Origin: Aliamphritea hakodatensis
GTDB lineage: Bacteria > Pseudomonadota > Gammaproteobacteria > Pseudomonadales > Balneatricaceae
Assembly (NCBI RefSeq): GCF_024347195.1
Contig: NZ_AP025281.1
Location: 3,038,001-3,102,000, forward strand
DNA: 64,000 bases
Direction: 5' to 3'
Shown: positions 45,578 through 53,069 of the stretch, one piece after another
Numbering within the stretch: position 1 is the first letter of the stretch
How the letters are laid out: each line of letters begins with the position of its first letter
The notes under the pieces: generated by a model
Told to the model about the DNA's origin: nothing
Databases searched by the model: none
The model's input: only the letters and a program-made list of their open reading frames with translations
Made by a program: the position numbers and the translations under genes

Positions 45578-45826
45578 TTGATCATTCGCTGGCGCAAACA
45601 ACAGGACTTTTTTATCGTCCGTCTCTACCAGGACCTGGTAGGTGACTGGGTGCTCAGCGAGTCCTGGGGCAACTCTTTGAACCAGGACAATGCCTTCAAT
45701 CACACGGTATATCACTGCTATCACGAAGCCCGGCACCGCTTACGGGAAATCGGCCGTGAAAAAAAACAACTCGGCTTTAAAAAAACCGCGGCCAAAGAGC
45801 AGCAGATCGAGCTGGATTTCGGTTAA
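45578..45826 (+). CDS. Small WGR-domain-like protein with TTG start
   Basis: An 82-residue protein whose sequence (MIIRWRKQQDFFIVRLYQDLVGDWVLSESWGN) matches the core of WGR-domain proteins: an FYxVRLYQDLxGxW segment and an SWG, then a basic tail. Some WGR proteins bind DNA ends or RNA. The start is TTG at 45578 with AGGA about eight bases upstream; no ATG fits. It stands alone between pdxB and trpB. Confidence 0.65.
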   Translation: MIIRWRKQQDFFIVRLYQDLVGDWVLSESWGNSLNQDNAFNHTVYHCYHEARHRLREIGREKKQLGFKKTAAKEQQIELDFG

Positions 45827-46035
45827 TCCCAGCGCAATTCCTTTCCCCGTCATATATCACTTTCCCCCTTCGACTTCTGTGTGTTTTCTTTACCCCGTCT
45901 ATTAGACTAATGGCGAACAGTCTCCACCCCGCTTAATCCCTATAGTTCATCTTTTGCTATGCATATAACAAAGCAGCAGCATCGCCCACCTTGAGGCAAC
46001 CGCTGCCTGCCCCTGCAAGAACCAGGAGAGGTATC

Positions 46036-47238
46036 ATGAGTCAGTTCAGTTTTGCGCCAATGCCCGATGCCGAAGGCTATTTTGGAGAATACGGCGGACA
46101 AATCATTCCCCCGGAACTGAAAGCCATTATGGATGAGATCAATCAGGCGTACGAAGAGATCCGCCATACCGACGCATTTCAGAATGAACTGATGCAGTTA
46201 TTTCAGGATTACGTCGGCCGCCCGAGCCCGGTTTATCACGCCAAACGGTTAAGCGATCAGCTTGGCGGTGCACAGATTTTCCTGAAACGGGAAGACCTGA
46301 ACCACACCGGCGCCCACAAAATCAACCACTGCCTGGGTGAAGCCCTGCTGGCCAAATACATGGGGAAAACCAAGGTCATTGCAGAAACCGGTGCCGGCCA
46401 GCACGGCGTCGCACTGGCAACCGCCTGCGCACTGGTGGGCATTCCGTGTGAGATCCACATGGGCCAGGTAGATATCGAAAAAGAACACCCGAACGTCACT
46501 AAGATGAAAATCCTGGGCTGTAACCTGATCCCGGTTAGCCGCGGCACCGCCACTTTAAAAGATGCTGTCGACAGTGCCTTTGAGGAATACCTGAAGGACC
46601 CGGTTAACTCTATCTATGCCATTGGCTCCGTCGTTGGCCCGCACCCGTTTCCGAAAATGGTCCGGGACTTCCAGAGCATCATTGGCCGGGAAGCCCGCCA
46701 GCAGTTTCAGGATAAATTTAACAAACACCCGGATTACATCACCGCCTGTGTCGGCGGCGGATCCAACGCCATGGGCCTGTTCACTGCCTTTCTGAATGAT
46801 GACGAGGTCCGCATCGTCGGGGTAGAACCGGCCGGTAAAGGCCTCAGCACACCGGATCACTCCGCCACTCTGACCCTCGGCTCACCGGGCGAAATTCACG
46901 GCTTTAAATGCTACGTCCTGCAGGATGACGACGGCCAGCCACTGCCGGTACACTCCATTGCCTCCGGTCTGGACTATCCCGGCGTTGGCCCACAGCATTG
47001 CTACCTGAAAGACATTGAACGGGTACAGTACGAATCCGTCACCGACGAAGAATGCCTGAACGCCTTCATGACCCTCTCCCGGGTGGAAGGCATCATTCCG
47101 GCACTGGAAAGCGCCCACGCGGTGGCCTGGGCCATGCGCATGGCACCGCAACTGGATCAGAACCAGACCATTCTGGTGAATCTCTCCGGCCGCGGCGACA
47201 AAGACGCCGACTACGTGGCAGATAAGCTGGGGCTGTAA
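46036..47238 (+). CDS. trpB: Tryptophan synthase beta subunit (unlinked)
   Basis: PLP enzyme making tryptophan from indole and serine. The catalytic-lysine motif NHTGAHKINHCLGEAL, the E-T-G-A-G-Q-H-G stretch and the GGGSNAMGLF phosphate site are intact in 400 residues. The ATG at 46036 follows GGAGAGG. An upstream extension to 45991 is not family-like. No trpA or other trp gene is adjacent, which is unusual, so either a second trpB exists in the genome or trpA lies elsewhere. Confidence 0.93.
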   Translation: MSQFSFAPMPDAEGYFGEYGGQIIPPELKAIMDEINQAYEEIRHTDAFQNELMQLFQDYVGRPSPVYHAKRLSDQLGGAQIFLKREDLNHTGAHKINHCLGEALLAKYMGKTKVIAETGAGQHGVALATACALVGIPCEIHMGQVDIEKEHPNVTKMKILGCNLIPVSRGTATLKDAVDSAFEEYLKDPVNSIYAIGSVVGPHPFPKMVRDFQSIIGREARQQFQDKFNKHPDYITACVGGGSNAMGLFTAFLNDDEVRIVGVEPAGKGLSTPDHSATLTLGSPGEIHGFKCYVLQDDDGQPLPVHSIASGLDYPGVGPQHCYLKDIERVQYESVTDEECLNAFMTLSRVEGIIPALESAHAVAWAMRMAPQLDQNQTILVNLSGRGDKDADYVADKLGL

Positions 47239-47239
47239 G

Positions 47240-47377
47240 TTCAGAAATAAAAAGAAAGGATCAGATCTTATTAATCAATCAGTTACTGATTTATGCTTAA
47301 TCTAATCCTTTCTACTTACCTGCAAAAATCTTTCTACAAATTCGCAAGCTTTTCGCACGCGACTTGGTCTTTCCCCC
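47240..47377. other. AT-rich junction with nested inverted repeats after trpB
   Basis: AGAAAGGAT (47253-47261) and ATCCTTTCT (47305-47313) enclose AATCAGT/ACTGATT arms near 47276-47290. It could terminate trpB or mark the island edge. No att direct repeat was found at the other side. Confidence 0.45.
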
Positions 47378-49621
47378 TTACGCTTTACGCCTTCCTAAAA
47401 CATCCAGAGATCTATTCGCACGAAACTCTTGTGCTATCTTCCAGCAATCTACAGGCTCCGGCCCATGAAAATAGACTTTATACGGATCTCCGCCCAAAGA
47501 GAGCATTTTCTTAACCAGTTCTGCGTCGTCATTCTCTACAGCCAACATTAATGGCGTGTAGCCTTTAATTGGGCTTGTATGCACAGCATTTGGATCTGCC
47601 CCCCGGTCTAATAACAAATTGCAGATTTCATATAGTTTGTCTTTCTCAAACTTCTCAACTTTATTTTCCACAAAGGCTTCGGTGAGTGCACTCAGCACTT
47701 CTTGCATTCTGGGATCATACTTTTGACTATGTAATCTATTTCTTACTTCTGCATCTGATAGCCCTAAAAAGCCTGCAGACAAACGCCTGACGCTATCTAT
47801 AAACACCGGATCATCTATAGATAAGCTCATTTGATTCAGAAATGTCTTAAGGGGTGATTTGAGCGTACCCAGATATTTAAGGCATTGATTTAAAGCTGTT
47901 GTATTATCGGTTTTCCCACGAAGATCTACTTCCGCTCCCATATCTAATACAGTGCTAACTATATCCGGTTGCCCTGTCTCTAGTGCAGCCAATAAAATCG
48001 TTCTTTTTTCCTTATCAGTACAGGCATTCATTGTCTGTTGACTATGTTTTTGACTTTTCAATAAGTCATAACATCTTCGATCACCGCTGTTGACGATCTC
48101 CAAAATTGCTAAAAGCAAAGCGGAGTCAGAAGTATCTGACAATAGATCAACCTTTGCCCCAGCATCAAGAAGAGACTCCACATGTTCTGGATGATTGTTA
48201 TCGGTATGCCAGATAAGCTCGGAATATCTGCGTTTATTTCCACCTATTTTGATACCAACATCTCTCCTTCGATTTGGGTTATCGAGATCAGGTTCTCTTT
48301 CAAAATGTTTCTTTTCAACATGATGAACAAATGGGAGGTTTACTGAGTGTTTCTTTTCATCAAAGCATCCCGGGAAGCAGCTTTTGGCTGGAAATAGACG
48401 AGCAAAAGCCATATCCCATTGCTCAATTTCCCAGTCTTCCACAACATCAATCTTGGTTTTCTTTTTAGGGTTTGAAGTTGATTCAATAGCTTCAGGTAAG
48501 TTATAGAACCCAAATGCTGCAGCCTGATTTTTCAGACGTTTCATAAGAGCTTTATCACGCTCTTTCGCGGCTAAAGCAAGAGCCTCTTTTAGAATTTCCT
48601 GAACATTAGAAGTCCTGTAGATACTGTATTGAAATGCTACTTCATATTGTTTCAGAGCCTTCTGATATTCACCTGAAAACAACAACCATCTCGCTTGCAA
48701 CCACTCATAAAAATGCCTTGTCCTACCTGATGGATCCATCTGTCCAATTCTTACTTCAAACAAATCCAGCTCTTTTTTTGCTTTCTGCTGAATGGTGCTA
48801 TCTTTTTCAGATTTCAGCGACAATAGTTCAAATGCTGGAATAATAGCTTGACGAAGGGGCGCAAACTTTTCTGCTGCATTGTGATTAGCCATGGACAAAG
48901 CCCGACCTACATCGTACTTTCCAACATTTTTAATAGCTTGATTAACATATGCTTTAAGGTCATACGCGGTGAATTTGTTCCCATAAAAATGAATAAAGCG
49001 AGAAGCTATTAGATGAATTAGAATCGTCTGCTTATCAGGGGATTCTGGAAAATCTGAAAGAAAAAGTAACAATGACTCAAACTTTGGAATCTCTTGCCCT
49101 TTCTTCCACTTTCTATATTGGTCTTGCCACTTTTTATCGTTGGATTTAAGAAACACAGGGAATGAATCGACATTTAATTCCAACCATCTGCAAGCAACTC
49201 CAAGATAGTTATTATCTATATCTTCAAGATAACTTCTCGGGCCAGGTCCACCGAAGTCTTTGTGAAACCTCAACAACAGACCAGAAAAGAAACGACAGAA
49301 GAAATGCTCTATTAATACAGGCATTGATTCCTTTCTATCCATTGCATCTAATGAAACGGTATTCACCAAACGCACGTATTCGTTCAAAATATGATCTAAG
49401 GATTTAGTGAAGAAAAACGCGAATGACTCAAGACCATGCTCAACAAGCGGTAGGTAAAACAAATCATTTAGCAGTTTGCTTCTTAACTCGCAATCAAAAT
49501 CCCCGCGTCGTGCTAGCTGATCCACATCCGGATTATTATTCTTTGTGCCCAAAGCAACAGATAAAACTCTAAGAATCTCACCTTGAGTGAGATATGGCCT
49601 TTCTGGAATCTTAACATCCAT
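47378..49621 (-). CDS. Large ankyrin-repeat protein of unknown function
   Basis: 747 residues, cytoplasmic by lack of signal peptide. The N-terminal 430 residues are helical with TPR-like stretches (YEWLQARWLLFSGEYQKALKQYEVAF) but match no known family. At least three ankyrin repeats follow: HPEHVESLLDAGAKVDL, QPDIVSTVLDMGAEVDL, and ICNLLLDRGADPNAV with GYTPLMLAVENDDAELV. The coding region is AT-rich compared with the flanking genes, suggesting transfer. It overlaps the HicA-like gene by 11 bases, so both are probably one operon. A role in defence or in phage or host interaction is only inference. Confidence 0.7.
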   Translation of the reverse strand: MDVKIPERPYLTQGEILRVLSVALGTKNNNPDVDQLARRGDFDCELRSKLLNDLFYLPLVEHGLESFAFFFTKSLDHILNEYVRLVNTVSLDAMDRKESMPVLIEHFFCRFFSGLLLRFHKDFGGPGPRSYLEDIDNNYLGVACRWLELNVDSFPVFLKSNDKKWQDQYRKWKKGQEIPKFESLLLFLSDFPESPDKQTILIHLIASRFIHFYGNKFTAYDLKAYVNQAIKNVGKYDVGRALSMANHNAAEKFAPLRQAIIPAFELLSLKSEKDSTIQQKAKKELDLFEVRIGQMDPSGRTRHFYEWLQARWLLFSGEYQKALKQYEVAFQYSIYRTSNVQEILKEALALAAKERDKALMKRLKNQAAAFGFYNLPEAIESTSNPKKKTKIDVVEDWEIEQWDMAFARLFPAKSCFPGCFDEKKHSVNLPFVHHVEKKHFEREPDLDNPNRRRDVGIKIGGNKRRYSELIWHTDNNHPEHVESLLDAGAKVDLLSDTSDSALLLAILEIVNSGDRRCYDLLKSQKHSQQTMNACTDKEKRTILLAALETGQPDIVSTVLDMGAEVDLRGKTDNTTALNQCLKYLGTLKSPLKTFLNQMSLSIDDPVFIDSVRRLSAGFLGLSDAEVRNRLHSQKYDPRMQEVLSALTEAFVENKVEKFEKDKLYEICNLLLDRGADPNAVHTSPIKGYTPLMLAVENDDAELVKKMLSLGGDPYKVYFHGPEPVDCWKIAQEFRANRSLDVLGRRKA

Positions 49622-49829
49622 TTAGTTGATACTCCTTTTCTACTACTTGTACATCCCGCCTGAAATTCTGAAACGCGCGCCTATCACTCGGTGACGAAGG
49701 CACTGTCAACTTTTTACCATTAGGGGATACTAACTGACCATGCTTTTTACCTTTACGGAAAAACCAGCCCTGTCTAACTTTTGTTGAGACCAGTGCACCA
49801 ATCTCTTTACAGCTGCTGAACTTTCGCAT
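49611..49829 (-). CDS. HicA-like small protein
   Basis: 72 residues. The pattern KEIGALVSTKVRQGWFFRKGKKHGQLVSPNGKKLTVPSSPSD resembles HicA (dsRBD-like fold, with a conserved His in a G-x2-H segment). HicA toxins are mRNases paired with HicB, but no HicB is next to it. A structural or phage-related role is an alternative. The second of two adjacent ATGs (49829) has the better GGAG spacing. It overlaps the ankyrin gene. Confidence 0.55.
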   Translation of the reverse strand: MRKFSSCKEIGALVSTKVRQGWFFRKGKKHGQLVSPNGKKLTVPSSPSDRRAFQNFRRDVQVVEKEYQLNGC

Positions 49830-49850
49830 CATTCAACTCCGTTGAAAACC

Positions 49851-49870
49851 GGGGAGGCCTTCACCTCCCC
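49851..49870 (-). terminator. Terminator-like hairpin after the Ser/Ala-rich gene
   Basis: GGGGAGG (49851-49857) pairs with CCTCCCC (49864-49870), loop CCTTCA. On the minus strand it is followed by GGTTTTC. It separates the 49886 gene from the HicA-like gene. Confidence 0.65.
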
Positions 49871-49885
49871 CGTTTAATATCCTTT

Positions 49886-50041
49886 TTATTTTTTGCCCGC
49901 AGATTTTCTGGCAGCTGCAGATTGCGCCCTTGAAGCAAAGCTTCCAGAAGACACTTTGCCACCATTAGACTTGGCTGTAGAGCTTTGAATACGAGATGCA
50001 GCCGCTGTAGACATTGCAGTGCTGGATTTGCTTTTAGACAT
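49886..50041 (-). CDS. 51-residue Ser/Ala-rich basic protein (SMP-motif-like)
   Basis: The open frame is longer (to 50200), but only the ATG at 50041 has a ribosome site (GAGGAAA). The protein MSKSKSSTAMSTAAASR... is dominated by Ser, Ala and Lys. It has the pattern AASRIQSSTAKSNGGKVSSGSFASRAQSAAA, which resembles the seed-maturation-protein (SMP) repeat found in plants and small bacterial proteins. Function unknown. It has its own hairpin, apart from the HicA-like/ankyrin pair. Confidence 0.65.
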   Translation of the reverse strand: MSKSKSSTAMSTAAASRIQSSTAKSNGGKVSSGSFASRAQSAAARKSAGKK

Positions 50042-50517
50042 AACTATTTCCTCAATCTTTAAAAGGTTAGCGTTCTCTTGAACACAGATTGAGGATATTT
50101 GAAGCCTTACTATCAAACGACAGCGTGGAAGGTGAAAAAATTTTAAATTATATTCCGTGTGTATTGTTTCAGATATTTGTAGATGAAAGATGCCGATCAC
50201 TTAAATTTTACATCTGATCCTTACTATCACTATGCCTCCCAGCAAGCTTTCCGAAAAGCATTACTGCAGATACTTACCCGCTCCGAATTGCTGCTTCAGC
50301 TATATCCCTTTATCTCCCTGTACTTAGATTTGTTCAGCAAACCTGTCATTTCTCTCCCGTTTTATAAGCCACCGGCTGCACTTTGAACAGACGCACAGTC
50401 TGATTTGATCATTGACCGCGTTAACGGATCCATTATTTTTTTAACGCTTTTTTAATGCCCACCTGCATACCCTTGTTTTTCAGTCATCACGACTAATCAA
50501 TTGCAGCGGCTAAACTC
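50042..50517. other. Intergenic region between the island and the efflux operon
   Basis: An open frame at 50183-50386 (67 residues) has no ribosome site and no family features, so I do not call it. The right end holds the regulator box at 50440-50458. Confidence 0.5.
50440..50458 (+). promoter_or_regulatory. PmrA/QseB-type direct-repeat box of the efflux operon
   Basis: TTTAACGCTTTTTTAATGC: TTTAACGC and TTTAATGC start 11 bases apart, a usual spacing for OmpR-family dimers and close to the YTTAAK-N5-YTTAAK PmrA/QseB site. The same 19 bases occur before cybB (58225-58243), with matching flanks over 22 bases. It lies 59 bases before the efflux operon start. Confidence 0.7.
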
Positions 50518-51873
50518 ATGTTAAAACTCACATTCAAATTTCCGGCATTGTGCACCATTGCCATGCTTTCAGGATGCGCAGCACTGGATGGCACCCGGTT
50601 TGCTGAGCAATCCACAGAATCGCTGAACAGCATCAGTGAATGGCAACAGCAGATACCCTCTGCCTCAGAAAAAACCTATCTGACAGACCTGATTCATTCG
50701 GAAGCTTTAGAGGTACTTATCCAACAGGGCTTAAGTAACAATCCAGGGCTACAACAAACAGCTCTGGCTATTCAGATAGCCCGTGAAAATGTCGCGAACG
50801 TCAGAGGCGACCAACTGCCGCAGGCCAGCCTCAGCGTTTCGCAGAACAACACCGAGGGCAGCGATGCGGTTTACCAGAGCAGTCTGGATGTCAGTTGGAC
50901 ACTGGACTGGCTGCAAAAGCTGCAGGATAGTGCAGACGCCAGTCAGGCAGGCCTTGCCAGCAGCATTGCTGCCGACCAGTATGCCCGTGACCTGCTTGCT
51001 TCTTCTATCATCGATATCTGGTTCCAACTTGTTCAGCAAAGCCAGTTAATTGATATAGAACGAACCCGGTTGCGGGTACTTGAGCAAAACGAGCAAACCA
51101 TTGTTGAGCGCTACCGCAAAGGTCTTGACGAACTGACCGATCTGGATTCAGCCCGCAGCCAGAGCGCGTCATCCAGAGCAACACTGGTTGCCTATTTGCA
51201 AGGTCATAAAACCCTGCAACGTTCTATGGCAGCCCTGCTGGGTAAAACTGAATACAGCTCCCCGGAGAGCATCAGCTTTCCTCAGGTACAAATTCCCCTT
51301 GCTTCCGTTCCAGCGCAGGATCTGGGGCGCCGTCCGGACCTTCAGCAGGCCTACCTGAACATCAGAATCGCTGATCTGAACAGTGCGGTCGCTTATAAAA
51401 ATCTGTTGCCCTCTCTTTCACTGGGTCTGTCCCTCTCCCAAAGCAACTCAGCATTACGTGATGCGCTGTTCACCAGCCCCGCGTGGAGTGTCCTGAACCA
51501 GCTCACTATTCCTCTGTTTCAGGGAGGCAGTCTACGGGCACAGGCCCGGCAGGCGGATCTGACTGCAGAGCAGACCTATTGGGCCTATCAGGAAAAGCTG
51601 TTAGCTGCCGTGCAGGAAGTAGAAAACGCCCTGGGGCAGGAGAACGCATTATCGGCACAGCAAGCACATATCAGCGACGCGCTGAACAACGCTGAGCGCA
51701 GCTTTGAAACCTATCAGACAAAGTATCGCCAGGGGCTGGTGACATTTCTGGATTTGCTAACAATCCAGACACAAACCTTCGACCTCAGAGTGCAGAAAAC
51801 CCAACTGACTTACGCGCGCTTATCAAACCGCATAACCCTTGGACTGGCATTAGGGCTGGGAGTTAAATCATGA
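50518..51873 (+). CDS. Outer-membrane efflux channel lipoprotein (NodT/OprM family)
   Basis: TolC-type channel of 451 residues. The signal peptide ends in the lipobox LSGC (MLSGCAALDG). Two OEP repeats follow with long helices (ALEVLIQQGLSNNPGLQQ... LIDIERTRLRVLEQNEQTIVERYRKGLDELTDLDSARSQ) and the second set around NSAVAYKNLLPSLSLGLSLSQ and NALGQENALSAQQ. It exports substrates delivered by the adaptor and pump encoded next, with which it overlaps by four bases (ATGA). Lead gene of a five-gene operon. Confidence 0.93.
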   Translation: MLKLTFKFPALCTIAMLSGCAALDGTRFAEQSTESLNSISEWQQQIPSASEKTYLTDLIHSEALEVLIQQGLSNNPGLQQTALAIQIARENVANVRGDQLPQASLSVSQNNTEGSDAVYQSSLDVSWTLDWLQKLQDSADASQAGLASSIAADQYARDLLASSIIDIWFQLVQQSQLIDIERTRLRVLEQNEQTIVERYRKGLDELTDLDSARSQSASSRATLVAYLQGHKTLQRSMAALLGKTEYSSPESISFPQVQIPLASVPAQDLGRRPDLQQAYLNIRIADLNSAVAYKNLLPSLSLGLSLSQSNSALRDALFTSPAWSVLNQLTIPLFQGGSLRAQARQADLTAEQTYWAYQEKLLAAVQEVENALGQENALSAQQAHISDALNNAERSFETYQTKYRQGLVTFLDLLTIQTQTFDLRVQKTQLTYARLSNRITLGLALGLGVKS

Positions 51874-53069
51874 AAAAGAGTGTTAAAACACAGTTACTGA
51901 TTACCGTAATTGCTGCTGCCGGTGTGCTTGGAGCGTATGCCATCAGTAGCAACTCTCCAGAAGAGAACTTTCCGGCACCGCTGCCAGAGGCCAAAAGCTA
52001 CCCGCAAGTCACAATCATTGAACCGGCAGCCGGAAACTTTCCTTCCAGTATTAAGGGGTACGGTGAAGTCATTCCTGTTCAGACACTTAATCTGGCTGCT
52101 GAAGTGAGTGGCAGAGTTACTCAACTCTCTGCGTTGTTTAAAAGCGGCGAACGGCTTCAGGCCGGCGATGTATTGCTGAAGGTTGATGATACTGAATACC
52201 GGGAAGCGGTTGCGAATGCGAAATCGGCACTCGCGGCTGCTGAGGTAACACTATTACAACAGCAACTGAACCGCACCCAGGCTAAAGCTGAGTGGCAACG
52301 CTCCGGCCTGAAAGGTTCTCCCGACTCTGAACTGGCACTGTATGCACCTCAGGTAAAATCAGCCCGGGCAGCGGTTGAGCACGCCAGACGCTCTCTCGAA
52401 AAAGCCAACGCGGATCTTGGCAAAACGATTATCCGGGCGCCTTTTAACGCCCTGATCGTGTCCCGTGCGGTCGAGCTGGGTGGCTTTATCCAGCCAGGCG
52501 CTGAACTGGCCGTTTTGTACGGCACTGATCAGGTAGAACTGACACTGCCGATCTCCACAAAAGACTGGAGCCACCTCCCACAACCCTCTGAAGATGAAAA
52601 AACCTGGTTTGTCTCATTGTCAGATACTGAAAGCGATCACCAGTGGCAGGGATATGTGGACCGGGCAACACAACACATCGAAAGTAATACCCGGCAACGC
52701 TCCCTGATTGTCCGGCTGGATAACCCTCTGGATCAGTCCCCGCCTCTCTATCCCGGTACATTTATTGAAGCTTCAGTTCCCGGTTTAATAATGGAAGATG
52801 TTTGGCAAATTCCGGCTTCAAGTGTCACTCAGAATAATGAGATCTGGTTTGTAGACGGCACTGATACTCTGATCAAAGCACCGGCCAATATCCGTTTACG
52901 CATGGCTGATAAAGTATACCTGGCATCTGAAGACACCGCCGTCATTCCCCGTATTGTCACATTACCGCTTGCCAGCTATTTGCCGGGTATGAAAGTTGAA
53001 ACTGACGCAGCTTCCGGCATACCGGCGGCCTTAGCTCAAACCAACGCATCTTCCGGGAGCACCCGATGA
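51870..53069 (+). CDS. RND efflux periplasmic adaptor (HlyD family)
   Basis: Membrane fusion protein joining the inner-membrane pump and outer-membrane channel. After an N-terminal hydrophobic anchor (about 8-25) come the lipoyl-like half-motifs with LNLAAEVSGRVTQL and GERLQAGDVLLKVDD, a helical hairpin (about 105-190), the second lipoyl half (KTIIRAPFNALIVSRAVELGGFIQPG) and beta-barrel domains. 399 residues is within range. No Cys after the leader, so it is not a lipoprotein. It overlaps the pump gene by four bases. Confidence 0.93.
   Translation: MKKSVKTQLLITVIAAAGVLGAYAISSNSPEENFPAPLPEAKSYPQVTIIEPAAGNFPSSIKGYGEVIPVQTLNLAAEVSGRVTQLSALFKSGERLQAGDVLLKVDDTEYREAVANAKSALAAAEVTLLQQQLNRTQAKAEWQRSGLKGSPDSELALYAPQVKSARAAVEHARRSLEKANADLGKTIIRAPFNALIVSRAVELGGFIQPGAELAVLYGTDQVELTLPISTKDWSHLPQPSEDEKTWFVSLSDTESDHQWQGYVDRATQHIESNTRQRSLIVRLDNPLDQSPPLYPGTFIEASVPGLIMEDVWQIPASSVTQNNEIWFVDGTDTLIKAPANIRLRMADKVYLASEDTAVIPRIVTLPLASYLPGMKVETDAASGIPAALAQTNASSGSTR

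Noticed and set aside
50183..50386. 67-residue open frame in the island gap
   Set aside because: No ribosome site, no family match and unusual composition.
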